64,000 bases of DNA. It comes from Bacillus timonensis. GTDB lineage: Bacteria; Bacillota; Bacilli; Bacillales; Bacillaceae_L. Shown piece by piece: positions 1 to 8,408 of this stretch; position 1 is the first letter of the stretch, and each line of letters begins with the position of its first letter. Made by a program: the position numbers and the translations under genes. The stretch spans positions 62,001 through 126,000 of the forward strand of contig NZ_SLUB01000007.1 of NCBI RefSeq assembly GCF_004799755.1. Reading direction: 5' to 3'. A model generated the notes under the pieces. The model was given only the letters and a program-made list of their open reading frames with translations, had not been told where the DNA came from and searched no databases.

Positions 1-363
1 TAATGCAACAATTATAGAAACGGGGAAAAGCAATAATTGATACAAATTAATCGATAGTGTATTCCACATTAAATCCCAGAAATAATATGATTCAAAAAAA
101 CGAGTAAAATGTTCAAACCCAACCCATTCACTACCAAGAATTCCGTCTACAGCCCTAAAATTCTTAAATGCAATTTGGACACCATACATGGGGTAGTATT
201 TAAATACTAGAAAATAGATAATAGCTGGTGCAAGTAAGATATATAACTGCCAATGCTTAATGATCTTCCCCATTCTCTGTGTTCTTACTTTACGTTTTTT
301 TGGTGCCCCTTTTGAAATGGTTGTTTTAAGATCATCGGTTTCAATCTTCATTGGACTATTCAT
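1..363 (-). CDS. LplB/YtePl-type sugar ABC transporter permease (N-terminal part, cut by window edge)
   Basis: Only the first 121 codons lie in the window; the frame is open to base 1. The start is the ATG at 363, with an AAAGGGG stretch upstream. A basic cytoplasmic tail of about 35 residues is followed by the first membrane segment (LYILLAPAIIYFLVFKYYP). Next comes the MYGVQIAFKNF motif, which the complete LplB-type permease at 4014-4970 also carries (MYGVQIAFKDF), so the two are paralogues. By family it would be the inner-membrane channel subunit of a carbohydrate importer. It follows the PIG-L deacetylase gene after 119 bp that contain a hairpin, so it may be its partner transporter. Substrate unknown. 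Confidence 0.85.
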   Translation of the reverse strand, partial: MNSPMKIETDDLKTTISKGAPKKRKVRTQRMGKIIKHWQLYILLAPAIIYFLVFKYYPMYGVQIAFKNFRAVDGILGSEWVGFEHFTRFFESYYFWDLMWNTLSINLYQLLLFPVSIIVAL

Positions 364-410
364 AAGAGTTGAGACAACCCCTTTCATTCATATATAAGGG
401 AAAAATCTTT

Positions 411-432
411 GCGCTACGCTTTTGCATAGCGC
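411..432 (-). terminator. Hairpin between deacetylase and permease genes
   Basis: A perfect 6-bp stem (GCGCTA/TAGCGC) with a 10-nt loop. On the minus strand it is followed by AAAGATTTTT, which resembles a weak intrinsic terminator or attenuator between the PIG-L gene and the permease. Confidence 0.45.
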
Positions 433-482
433 CTCTTTAAGTAGTTAATCTTAAGAAATAGGGGGATTGTTCTTCTCAGACC

Positions 483-1193
483 TTAAATTTCATGTCCTGG
501 AATAAACCCTCTTCTCACGTTACCACCAGTTGGGAATTTTAGCGTTTGAGCATATTTTGCGCGACTCACACAGCCTCGAACTGTCCCTAGTGCTTTGTAA
601 TAGTCATAGTAACGGAATGATGTTGAATTCATGATGAACCAATAGTTTGACAACGCTTCCAGATATGTGTCAAATTCTTCAGACACATCTACGAAAATAT
701 CAGGAACGTATCCCTCCATGTCCTCCCAGTTTTCACTATGATAGAATGGGTAGAAATGTGCAGGTAGACCATCTAAGTCAAATCCTGGTAGACCAGTTTT
801 TAATTGAGCTGCTTCGACAATTCTTGCACAAGTTGAATGGTCCGAATGGATACTGTTCACCCAGTGAGTGATGACAACAGTTGGGCGAAGCTTACGCATT
901 AATGTTGCTACACGAGTAACAATCTCATCATCTAGTTTTAATTCTGCATCCTTATAATCTAGTGTTATACTTTTCCCACCTAAGATCTCTGCTACTTTTT
1001 CAGCTTCTTTAATCTTCTGTTCACGGTATTCCTCTACTGAAAGATGTGGTGGATTACCCTTTTCACCTGCAGTTAAATGAACAAAAGTTACATCCCACCC
1101 GGCTTTTGCATATTTATGTGCGATTGCTCCACCTTGAATCTCAACATCTCCACAATGTGCACCTACTAGAACTAAATGCTTCTTTTTTTCCAT
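483..1193 (-). CDS. PIG-L/LmbE family deacetylase, AHCGD variant
   Basis: This 236-residue protein belongs to the LmbE/PIG-L fold, whose members are zinc-dependent GlcNAc N-deacetylases such as MshB and BshB. The start is the ATG at 1193, which follows AGGAGAGG at good spacing; a longer frame to 1286 has no ribosome site. The usual AHPDD metal motif reads A12-H13-C14-G15-D16. The two zinc ligands (H13, D16) are kept, but the Asp that serves as general base in MshB (D15) is glycine. The second motif is H116-S-D118-H119. It lies downstream of a cre-like site and upstream of an LplB-type permease, in an amino-sugar region, so an amino-sugar conjugate substrate is plausible. The missing base leaves the activity uncertain. 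Confidence 0.85.
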   Translation of the reverse strand: MEKKKHLVLVGAHCGDVEIQGGAIAHKYAKAGWDVTFVHLTAGEKGNPPHLSVEEYREQKIKEAEKVAEILGGKSITLDYKDAELKLDDEIVTRVATLMRKLRPTVVITHWVNSIHSDHSTCARIVEAAQLKTGLPGFDLDGLPAHFYPFYHSENWEDMEGYVPDIFVDVSEEFDTYLEALSNYWFIMNSTSFRYYDYYKALGTVRGCVSRAKYAQTLKFPTGGNVRRGFIPGHEI

Positions 1194-1295
1194 TTCGTTT
1201 ACACCTCTCCTATTTTTTGTTAATATGTAATTCTTTTCTAGAATACTCCTGTTATTGCACCAAAGGCTATAGGGATTAATTACCATACGTTACAA

Positions 1296-1309
1296 AGATA
1301 ACGCTTTCA
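1296..1309 (-). promoter_or_regulatory. Probable cre (CcpA) site upstream of the PIG-L gene
   Basis: The minus strand reads TGAAAGCGTTATCT, matching the cre consensus TGNAANCGNTNNCA except for the last base. It lies about 100 bp before the start codon and about 55 bp downstream of a -10-like TGATATACT. Confidence 0.6.
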
Positions 1310-1362
1310 ATATTAATCAAAAAAATATTAACTCTTCTATACTAAACTTTTGAACTACCATC

Positions 1363-1371
1363 AGTATATCA
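1363..1371 (-). promoter_or_regulatory. Candidate extended -10 promoter for the PIG-L gene
   Basis: The minus strand reads TGATATACT, an extended -10 (TGnTATAcT); the -35 is poor. The placement upstream of the cre-like site fits CcpA roadblock repression. Inference from sequence only. Confidence 0.4.
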
Positions 1372-1470
1372 CGGAATAAAAATAAATGAAATCAAATTTT
1401 ATTATAAAATATAATTTATTGTATTTATATTTCATTAATTTTAATCATATTCCTCTTAAGCAAAAATTCA

Positions 1471-1494
1471 GGCCGACTCATGTTAGAGTCAGCC
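1471..1494 (-). terminator. Terminator of the nagZ-murQ operon
   Basis: A 9-bp stem (GGCTGACTC/GAGTCGGCC, one G-U pair) overlaps the murQ stop codon and is followed on the minus strand by TGAATTTTT. Confidence 0.75.
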
Positions 1495-2427
1495 CTGTTT
1501 GTTTTTACTATTCAAATAAACTTCTTGCTGTGCTACTTGAATTGCCTCTCGAACAAACCCATTAGAGAGTTTAATACACCTTTTAGCGGTTTCCAAATTA
1601 ACGCCTGCCTTAATCATCACAATGGCTGGTTTTACTTCATAATTTGTCATTTCTAGTATTTCTTCCACCTTGGGATATGGTTCATTTGTTATAGTAGATA
1701 CAATGTTCTTTGCACGTTCCTTTAATTTCACATTACTAGCATTTACGTCCACCATTAAGTTTTCATAGACCTTACCTAGTTTTATCATGGAGGAGGTAGT
1801 GATCATATTCAATATAAGTTTATGAGCGGTTGCTGCTTTCATACGTGTTGAACCTGTTATGACTTCTGGTCCTGTCATCACTTCAATGGCTATATCGGAG
1901 TACCTACTAATGATCGAATCCTGATTACTTGATAAACAGATTGTTTTCGCACCAATCTGTTTAGCGTACTGAAGAGCACCAACTACATAGGGTGTTCTTC
2001 CACTAGCCGCAATTCCTACTACAACATCATCGTGGTCAAGTTTTTTTGCACTTAAATCCCTTGCCGCTAAATGAGGGTCATCCTCTGCACCTTCAACCGC
2101 CTCGACTAAAGCCCGACTTCCCCCAGCCATGATTCCTTGAACCAATTCAGGCGGGGTACGAAAGGTTGGCGGGCATTCCACGGCATCAAGGATTCCAAGA
2201 CGTCCACTAGTACCCGCTCCTACATAAAATAATCTCCCTCCATTAAGAAGAGATTCATAGACGATTTCAACACTTGCTGCAATTTCAGGTAATACAGCTT
2301 CTACACGACTTGCAACCGTCTTATCCTCATCATTAATGGTCTTTAATATCTCACGGGTCGACATTTGGTCAATACTCACACTGTTATCATTTCTCATTTC
2401 TGTCGTTAAAGCTTCAATTTTTATCAT
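1489..2427 (-). CDS. murQ: N-acetylmuramic acid 6-phosphate etherase
   Basis: MurQ cleaves the D-lactyl ether of MurNAc 6-phosphate to give GlcNAc 6-phosphate and D-lactate in the cytoplasm. The 312-residue length is normal. The SIS-fold signature runs through residues 70-88 (GAGTSGRLGILDAVECPPT) and includes the conserved glutamate E84. The start ATG at 2427 follows AGGATGG. It is the last gene of the GH20-nagZ-lplABC-yesL-murQ run and begins 18 bp after the yesL-like gene. The MurNAc 6-phosphate could come from AnmK at 13901-15064, because no MurP-type PTS is encoded nearby. Function is secure by family. Confidence 0.96.
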   Translation of the reverse strand: MIKIEALTTEMRNDNSVSIDQMSTREILKTINDEDKTVASRVEAVLPEIAASVEIVYESLLNGGRLFYVGAGTSGRLGILDAVECPPTFRTPPELVQGIMAGGSRALVEAVEGAEDDPHLAARDLSAKKLDHDDVVVGIAASGRTPYVVGALQYAKQIGAKTICLSSNQDSIISRYSDIAIEVMTGPEVITGSTRMKAATAHKLILNMITTSSMIKLGKVYENLMVDVNASNVKLKERAKNIVSTITNEPYPKVEEILEMTNYEVKPAIVMIKAGVNLETAKRCIKLSNGFVREAIQVAQQEVYLNSKNKQG

Positions 2428-2445
2428 GTATCATCCATCCTGTAT

Positions 2446-3066
2446 TCATATTTCTGATGCCTTCTCATATTTAGGAAACGTTTTTGCTGCCCCCCACATA
2501 ACGACGTAAGCTATTACACTTCCTCCGAAAAAGAAAAGGAACGCCGGGAAAAATTTCAATGATAAATAGGTGCTTAAACAAATTACCACCAGTAAAAAGA
2601 CCGTTAGAATAGGGTGAACCATCCCAATCACGAATGACCATTTTACATATTGTCCAATCTTTAACTTGAAATGAACAAATAAAGGAAAGATATACAAAAG
2701 AATAATAATGTATATGAGAAAAAGCGCTAAAACCCCATAGCTTGCTATAAAATAAGATAGACTCTCTTGGCTTCTTAAAATTTGGAATTCAATAGACAAT
2801 AAATAACCAATCAATAACATACTCATTCCAACAATATTTGATTTTATAAATTCTTTTCTATATGACTTCCAAAAGGTTTGAAAAATATTTATATCTTTTT
2901 CTCCTAATATCCATTTTCGGACAACCGCAAACATCGCTACCGTAGCTGGCATAAACCCAAGAACAATCAATCCTAGTAAGGTAAAAACAATCCATAGCAA
3001 ATTGAGATATGCGAACTTAGTAATTGATACACATAAACGATAATAACCACTTACTATGCCATTCAA
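2446..3066 (-). CDS. YesL-like (DUF624) membrane protein
   Basis: A 206-residue protein with about five hydrophobic segments that resembles YesL, a protein of unknown role found beside LplABC/YtcP-type sugar importers in Bacillus. The start is TTG at 3066, eight bases after AGGAGG; no ATG is better placed. It sits between the LplC-type permease (39 bp upstream) and murQ (18 bp downstream), so it is part of that operon. The constant association with these importers suggests an accessory transport role, but no catalytic motif is visible. Confidence 0.85.
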   Translation of the reverse strand: MNGIVSGYYRLCVSITKFAYLNLLWIVFTLLGLIVLGFMPATVAMFAVVRKWILGEKDINIFQTFWKSYRKEFIKSNIVGMSMLLIGYLLSIEFQILRSQESLSYFIASYGVLALFLIYIIILLYIFPLFVHFKLKIGQYVKWSFVIGMVHPILTVFLLVVICLSTYLSLKFFPAFLFFFGGSVIAYVVMWGAAKTFPKYEKASEI

Positions 3067-3105
3067 GTTGACAACCTCCTAAAGATTGATAGTTTTTGTG
3101 TAGCC

Positions 3106-4002
3106 TTATTCTTTAACAGAACCAATTAACACACCTTTAACAAAAAACCTCTGTAAAAACGGATAGACAATGAGTAACGGTAAGGCCGATACAATGATCA
3201 CTGCATATTTTACGAGTGAAGCCGTTTTTACCTGGTCAACAAAGGACTGAGCTGTCCCCGCTCCCCCTGCAATACCTTCAGCACTTACTTCATTTAAGAT
3301 TAAAATTTGTCTTAAAATAAGTTGCAATGGATATAGACTCTCATCAGACAGATAAATTAATGCATTAAAATACTGATTCCATAATCCAACAGCATGGAAA
3401 AGTGCCATTACAGCTATAATGGGTAACGATAAGGGTAAAACCACCTTGCGAAAGATAATAAAGTCAGAAGCACCGTCTATTTTAGAAGCCTCCACCAATT
3501 GATCCGGAATCGTCTGCTCAAAAAAGGTTTTAGCGACAAGAATGGACCACGCCCCGACGACACCAGGAATCACAATTGCCCAAATAGTATTCAACATCCC
3601 TAAGGACTGAACAACAAGGTAGGTTGGAATTAAACCGCCACTAAATAGCATGGTAATTAAAATTACCCATAACAAGATCTTTTTCCCTTTAAGTTCTTTT
3701 CGAGATAAAGCATATGAACAAGGAAGAAGAACGATTAGGTGAAGTAAGGTCCCCACGATGGTGTAAATAATTGTGTTTTTATAGCCAACCCATATGGCGT
3801 CATTTTGAAAGACCCGTTGAAAACCAGCGAATGAGACGTCTACCGGCCAAAGCCACATCCTACCGCTATTTACCGCATCTGGGTCACTAATGGAAGCACT
3901 AATAACAAAAATTAATGGATATACAATGATTAATGTAATGACTGCTACAAATATTGTATTCATCACATCGAACGCTCTATCTGATAAACTAAATGTTTTC
4001 AT
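3106..4002 (-). CDS. LplC/YtcP-type carbohydrate ABC transporter permease
   Basis: A 298-residue inner-membrane permease with six predicted membrane segments. The cytoplasmic EAA-type loop (EASKIDGASDFIIFRKVVLP) is the docking site for the shared ATPase. The ATG at 4002 is chosen because it follows AAGAGGTGAT and lies 11 bp after the stop of the partner permease; the longer GTG-type frame would overlap that gene. It pairs with the LplB-type permease and the LplA-type lipoprotein. The C-terminal QRFFVKGVLIGSVKE is typical of the family. Substrate inferred from context: muropeptide-derived or chitin-type saccharide. Confidence 0.92.
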   Translation of the reverse strand: MKTFSLSDRAFDVMNTIFVAVITLIIVYPLIFVISASISDPDAVNSGRMWLWPVDVSFAGFQRVFQNDAIWVGYKNTIIYTIVGTLLHLIVLLPCSYALSRKELKGKKILLWVILITMLFSGGLIPTYLVVQSLGMLNTIWAIVIPGVVGAWSILVAKTFFEQTIPDQLVEASKIDGASDFIIFRKVVLPLSLPIIAVMALFHAVGLWNQYFNALIYLSDESLYPLQLILRQILILNEVSAEGIAGGAGTAQSFVDQVKTASLVKYAVIIVSALPLLIVYPFLQRFFVKGVLIGSVKE

Positions 4003-4013
4003 GTTATCACCTC

Positions 4014-4970
4014 TTACCACAAGCTATTGTTACTAACACGTCTTGCTAAATAGTTAACAAGTACGAGTAATATAATGTTTATAACAGAATCGAACAATCC
4101 AATAGCAGCAGCAAAACTATATTGTCCTTCAATCAAACCTGTTTGATAAACGAATGTTTGAATGATGTCCGATGTCTCGGCATTTAAAGAATTTTGCATC
4201 AATAAAACCTTCTCAAAACCGATAGACATAAAACTTCCGATATTTAAAATAAATAACACCACAATTGTAGGAAATATAGATGGAATATTAATATGAATAA
4301 TTCGTTGTAATCTTGTCGCACCATCCACCCTTGCCGCCTCATGTAATTCTGGATTTACTCCTGCTAATGCAGCTAGGTAAATTATCGTCCCCCAACCAAG
4401 TGACTGCCATTGACCGGACCAAACATATATATGTCGAAACCAATCAGGGTCTGTTAGAAAGCGAATCGGCTCACCGCCAAGGGAAACAACAATATGATTA
4501 ACTAAACCAGTTACAGGATCTAGAAAGGCAACTAACATACCAACGACAACAACCACAGATATGAAATGTGGGGCATATGTGAGTGTCTGTGACCATTTTT
4601 TAAATGGTCCATTCTTAAGTTCATTTAAAGCGAGGGCAAAAATGATTGGTAACGGAAATAGTATTAAACCATATGCACTTAATATGATTGTATTTTTTAA
4701 AAGTCTCCAAAAATAATAGGAGTTAAAAAAACGTTCAAAGTGCTCAAAGCCTATCCAAGGACTTCCTACGATACCTAGATTCGCATAGAAGTCTTTAAAA
4801 GCAATTTGGACCCCGTACATAGGGATGTAATGAAAGATGATGAAATATGTGAATGCTGGAAGTAAGAAAACATATAATTGCCAGTTTAGTAAAAAATTCT
4901 TTTTAGCACGTTTTAATCTACTCCCTGCAAATACTTGTGCTTGAATGGTTGTTTCTGGTTTTGCATCCAT
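4014..4970 (-). CDS. LplB/YteP-type carbohydrate ABC transporter permease
   Basis: A 318-residue permease with six membrane spans, carrying MYGVQIAFKDF after the first span and the EAA loop ELHEAARVDGATRLQRIIHI. The ATG at 4970 follows AAAGGGGG. It is separated from the binding-protein gene by 81 bp that contain a perfect stem-loop. No ATPase gene lies in this operon, so it probably uses a shared MsmX/UgpC-type ATPase encoded elsewhere, as known for such systems in B. subtilis. Paralogous to the fragment at 1-363. Confidence 0.93.
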   Translation of the reverse strand: MDAKPETTIQAQVFAGSRLKRAKKNFLLNWQLYVFLLPAFTYFIIFHYIPMYGVQIAFKDFYANLGIVGSPWIGFEHFERFFNSYYFWRLLKNTIILSAYGLILFPLPIIFALALNELKNGPFKKWSQTLTYAPHFISVVVVVGMLVAFLDPVTGLVNHIVVSLGGEPIRFLTDPDWFRHIYVWSGQWQSLGWGTIIYLAALAGVNPELHEAARVDGATRLQRIIHINIPSIFPTIVVLFILNIGSFMSIGFEKVLLMQNSLNAETSDIIQTFVYQTGLIEGQYSFAAAIGLFDSVINIILLVLVNYLARRVSNNSLW

Positions 4971-4999
4971 CTTATAGCCCCCTTTCCTAATTAAAAACA

Positions 5000-5019
5000 G
5001 GGGAGAAGAGGTTCTCCCC
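5000..5019 (-). terminator. Intercistronic hairpin after the LplA-type gene
   Basis: A perfect 8-bp stem (GGGGAGAA/TTCTCCCC) with a 4-nt loop, followed on the minus strand by TGTTTTT. It may act as a leaky terminator or an mRNA-stabilising end that favours the binding protein over the permeases. Confidence 0.6.
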
Positions 5020-5051
5020 CCAACACGTCAATTGTTTACCCGTTTTTGTTG

Positions 5052-6665
5052 TTATTCTCCTTTATAACGGTCGTATGCAGCTTGATGAATTTCCATTAAT
5101 TCTTCAAGTCCCATCTTTTCAATCGTTTCTACATACTTGTCCCATTCTGAGAATGGAAGGTCACCAGAAATAAATTTATCTCTTTGTTCTGCCACATATT
5201 TATTAATATCTGCTCCTGTAGACGATAGAAATCTATTTTCCTCTTCTGTATACAAGAATGCTGGCCAAATTTCTTCAGGAACATATGGCGTGATTTTTTC
5301 CGCCGCTTCTAATGAAGTTGGAGCATTTTCAGAGCCTTGGAAATATTCTTGTTTGATAATACCTTGAATCCCGCCTAACCAAGTTAGATACTTCGCTATT
5401 TCCTGTTCCATCGTTAACCCTTCTGCACTATTAACAATTTTGTCAGTATATACGTATTTTCCATCCGCAGTTTTCTCGTACGTTTCCCCCTCTACACCCA
5501 TGTAATAAAGTCTCGCACCTTCATCACTATAGAAGTAGTCCATCCATCTGACTGTAGCCGCTGGATTTGGATTTTCACTCGTAATAACAAAGTTCCCAAT
5601 GGATGATACTGTAGGGGCAACCTTAGAAAATTCTTGATGTCCATTAGGACCTTTTAATGCTGATGCACTTACATAATCACTACCAATTTCATCTCCAAAG
5701 AGTTCAATTGGATCATAGAATACGGTACTTGCATACTTTCCTTCTGAAGCATTCGCTAAGTATTGACCCCAATCAATAGAGAAAATATTTTGTTCTACTA
5801 ATCCTTCAGAATAAAGCTTATGCACATATTCTAGTAATGCTTTAAAATCATCTGATGTTGCATAAAAGCGAACCTCTTCTTCATTTTCTGGGTTTACATC
5901 AATATTCGCATTTCTGACACCCTTATTACTGACTCCGAATGAGCCCTGTAACCAGGATACAAGTTCAGCCATGCTTGTCCCACCGTATGGAATTTTCCCC
6001 GTTTTTTCTTTTGTTGCTTTTAAGAATTGGTAGAATTCCTCGGTTGTTTCTGGTACTTCCATTCCCGTTGCATCAAGTACTTCTTGACTAAACCAAGGTC
6101 TACTTGCAATACGAACTGACATAAATTCAGGTGAAACAATAGATGGTAAGGAATAAATATTTCCATCTGGGAAAGTAATTCCTTTTCGAATCTCTGGATT
6201 CTCTTCCATTAGTTTCTTTAGATTTGGTGCATATTGATCAATTAGATCATTTAACTTAATAAAGGTCCCTTGCTTCCCATATTTAAAAAGGTCTAAGGTT
6301 GGCATTGCAGATAAGAAAAACACATCAGGAAGATTTCCACCTGCTAAAGCAAGGTTTCTTTTTTCCTCTAAGGAGTCTGTTTGGATTTGTTCCCATTCAA
6401 GATTTACATTAGTCATTTCCGCATACGTATTCCAAATCAAAATGTCGTTCCAATCGGAATTAACATTTTGAGCTGATTTCCCTGTAAAGACTTTCAATGT
6501 TAAAGGATCTTTGACAATCGGAAATCCTGTTTCATTTACATTTGCTAACGCTTCTTCATCTACTTTTGGATTATCTTCCTTTTTTGAAGATGTATTATTG
6601 CTACATGCAGCGAGGAGCATGACTAACGCTATAACTACTACAAATAATTGCTTGGTCAGTTTCAT
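5052..6665 (-). CDS. LplA/YtcQ-type sugar-binding lipoprotein
   Basis: A 537-residue extracellular solute-binding protein of the long (about 500-residue) LplA class. The signal peptide ends in a lipobox (LMLLAAC, Cys at about 21) followed by an acidic/Ser-rich linker, so it should be anchored outside the membrane. The start ATG at 6665 follows AAGGGGG. It would capture an oligosaccharide and deliver it to the permeases at 4014-4970 and 3106-4002. The gene order nagZ, lplA, lplB, lplC, yesL, murQ points to a GlcNAc/MurNAc-containing ligand. This is inference; the binding residues cannot be read off. Confidence 0.92.
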   Translation of the reverse strand: MKLTKQLFVVVIALVMLLAACSNNTSSKKEDNPKVDEEALANVNETGFPIVKDPLTLKVFTGKSAQNVNSDWNDILIWNTYAEMTNVNLEWEQIQTDSLEEKRNLALAGGNLPDVFFLSAMPTLDLFKYGKQGTFIKLNDLIDQYAPNLKKLMEENPEIRKGITFPDGNIYSLPSIVSPEFMSVRIASRPWFSQEVLDATGMEVPETTEEFYQFLKATKEKTGKIPYGGTSMAELVSWLQGSFGVSNKGVRNANIDVNPENEEEVRFYATSDDFKALLEYVHKLYSEGLVEQNIFSIDWGQYLANASEGKYASTVFYDPIELFGDEIGSDYVSASALKGPNGHQEFSKVAPTVSSIGNFVITSENPNPAATVRWMDYFYSDEGARLYYMGVEGETYEKTADGKYVYTDKIVNSAEGLTMEQEIAKYLTWLGGIQGIIKQEYFQGSENAPTSLEAAEKITPYVPEEIWPAFLYTEEENRFLSSTGADINKYVAEQRDKFISGDLPFSEWDKYVETIEKMGLEELMEIHQAAYDRYKGE

Positions 6666-6771
6666 ATTCTGAATTCCCCCTTCATTTGTTCCCTTTTCCT
6701 TTATTTAGATTCAAAACAAACAAATTTTCTCTTCATTACCACCTCCCTTTCGTAGAGCTAAATAGAATCTT

Positions 6772-8385
6772 TTATTTCCCACCTACTACTCTCTTTATAA
6801 CCGTTACAGGAAGGCTCCCTTTTACCTCTTCTTTTCCAAAAATAGCGCCAGCAGCCACCTTCAAGGCTGGGTAGGTAAACTCATAGGTATTTATATAAGC
6901 TGGAACATCTGGTAAATATCCATAATCATATGGACTTCTCATCGCAATCACAATGACAGAGTCCTTTTCCTTTATTAGCTTTTCAACTAAAGTGATTTGG
7001 TTACTACTTGGTGTAATTGTGAGTGTACCAACAATTACCGTGTCATACCCGCTTGCCTTTTCAACAATAGCTGCAATCTCTTGTTCATCTAGCGCACTTG
7101 AAAACTGAAAGATATCCGCATCCTGCTGATATCCTTTGATCGCCTCACCTAACGAAAGGTTCGCATACCGCTTATCCTCCACCTGCATTGTGGTGCCATT
7201 GTCAGGATGCACCACAAGAATTCGCAAACCATTATTAGTTGTGAGTGGAAAAATCCCTTTATTCCTCACAATCGTCACACTATCCTTATAGGCTTCAAAC
7301 GCAATCTTCTCATGTTGCTTACTTCCTACTGTTTCAGGTACTTCCTGTTCATCATCTAAGGGAATATCTTCCCAACTCAAGTATTTTTCTTTAAGTGCAT
7401 GGATTCTTTGAAGTGCTTGATCAATTTCTTCTTCCGTTAACTCGCCATTTTCAACTGCTTTCAAGATTTCCTGAATTGCTCCAACCTGTCTTTCAAGGGT
7501 ATGGGAAATCATCACATAATCTACTCCAGCTTTGAGCGCCGCAACAGCGCCCTTTTCCGTTCCGACGCCATGTAAAATGGCGTTCATTTCCATACAATCT
7601 GTAGTGACCACACCACTAAATTTTAGTTTTTCACGCAATAAACCTGTGATTACCTTTCTGGAAATGGTTGCTGGTACACCTGGTTCTGTCTCAATCGATG
7701 GAAAATATACGTGTGCAGTCATGATCGTATCTGCACCCTCTGCAATACATTCTCTAAATGGTTTTAATTCAATTTTTTCAAGGCGATCCAACCCATGTGG
7801 AATAGTCGGCAAATCCAAGTGTGAATCAACATTGGTGTCCCCATGGCCTGGGAAGTGTTTTAAGGTTGTAGCAATTCCAGCTTCCTGCATCCCTTGCATG
7901 GAAGCCCGACCAAATTTTGAAACACTTTCAGCCGATTCTCCAAATGAGCGAACTCCGATCACAGGATTATCCGGATTATTATTGACATCAAGAACTGGAG
8001 CAAGGTTCCAGTTAATCCCTAAAGCCTTTAATTCATTACCTGTAGCAACCCCCACATTGTAGGCATGGTTCGGATTACCTGTAGCACCAAGTGTCATAGC
8101 ACCTGGAAAGATAGTAGCTCCTTCACCTAAACGACGAACCACTCCATTTTCCTGATCCACACATATCAAAAGTGGGTGTGTATACCCTGCCTTTTTTGCC
8201 TCTCGCTGGAGATCTGTAGTAAGTGCCAGTACTTCTTTAGGTGTTCCTATGTTTCTACCAAATAAAATAATTGCTCCAATATGGTAGGTATGAATTAAAT
8301 CTCGAATTTCCTGCGGGACTTTTATTCCATTAAACCCAATGACAAGTAATTGTCCGGCCTTTTTTGCCAATTTTTCATGATCCAT
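6772..8385 (-). CDS. nagZ: Beta-N-acetylglucosaminidase, GH3 (NagZ)
   Basis: NagZ removes GlcNAc from GlcNAc-MurNAc or GlcNAc-anhydroMurNAc. The GH3 barrel carries KHFPGHGDTNVDSH (residues 176-189, with the Asp187/His189 dyad typical of NagZ) and the nucleophile Asp263 in VVTTDCMEM. A C-terminal alpha/beta domain follows from about residue 370. The 537 residues contain no signal peptide, whereas B. subtilis NagZ is secreted, so this enzyme should act on sugars already imported. The start ATG at 8385 follows AAGGAAGG. It is co-directional with GH20 (23 bp upstream) and with the LplABC and murQ genes downstream. Confidence 0.95.
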   Translation of the reverse strand: MDHEKLAKKAGQLLVIGFNGIKVPQEIRDLIHTYHIGAIILFGRNIGTPKEVLALTTDLQREAKKAGYTHPLLICVDQENGVVRRLGEGATIFPGAMTLGATGNPNHAYNVGVATGNELKALGINWNLAPVLDVNNNPDNPVIGVRSFGESAESVSKFGRASMQGMQEAGIATTLKHFPGHGDTNVDSHLDLPTIPHGLDRLEKIELKPFRECIAEGADTIMTAHVYFPSIETEPGVPATISRKVITGLLREKLKFSGVVTTDCMEMNAILHGVGTEKGAVAALKAGVDYVMISHTLERQVGAIQEILKAVENGELTEEEIDQALQRIHALKEKYLSWEDIPLDDEQEVPETVGSKQHEKIAFEAYKDSVTIVRNKGIFPLTTNNGLRILVVHPDNGTTMQVEDKRYANLSLGEAIKGYQQDADIFQFSSALDEQEIAAIVEKASGYDTVIVGTLTITPSSNQITLVEKLIKEKDSVIVIAMRSPYDYGYLPDVPAYINTYEFTYPALKVAAGAIFGKEEVKGSLPVTVIKRVVGGK

Positions 8386-8408
8386 GCTTACACCTTCCTT
8401 TTTAAAAA

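Noticed and set aside
7532-8062. 176-codon plus-strand frame inside nagZ
   Set aside because: Antisense shadow of a well-supported GH3 gene.
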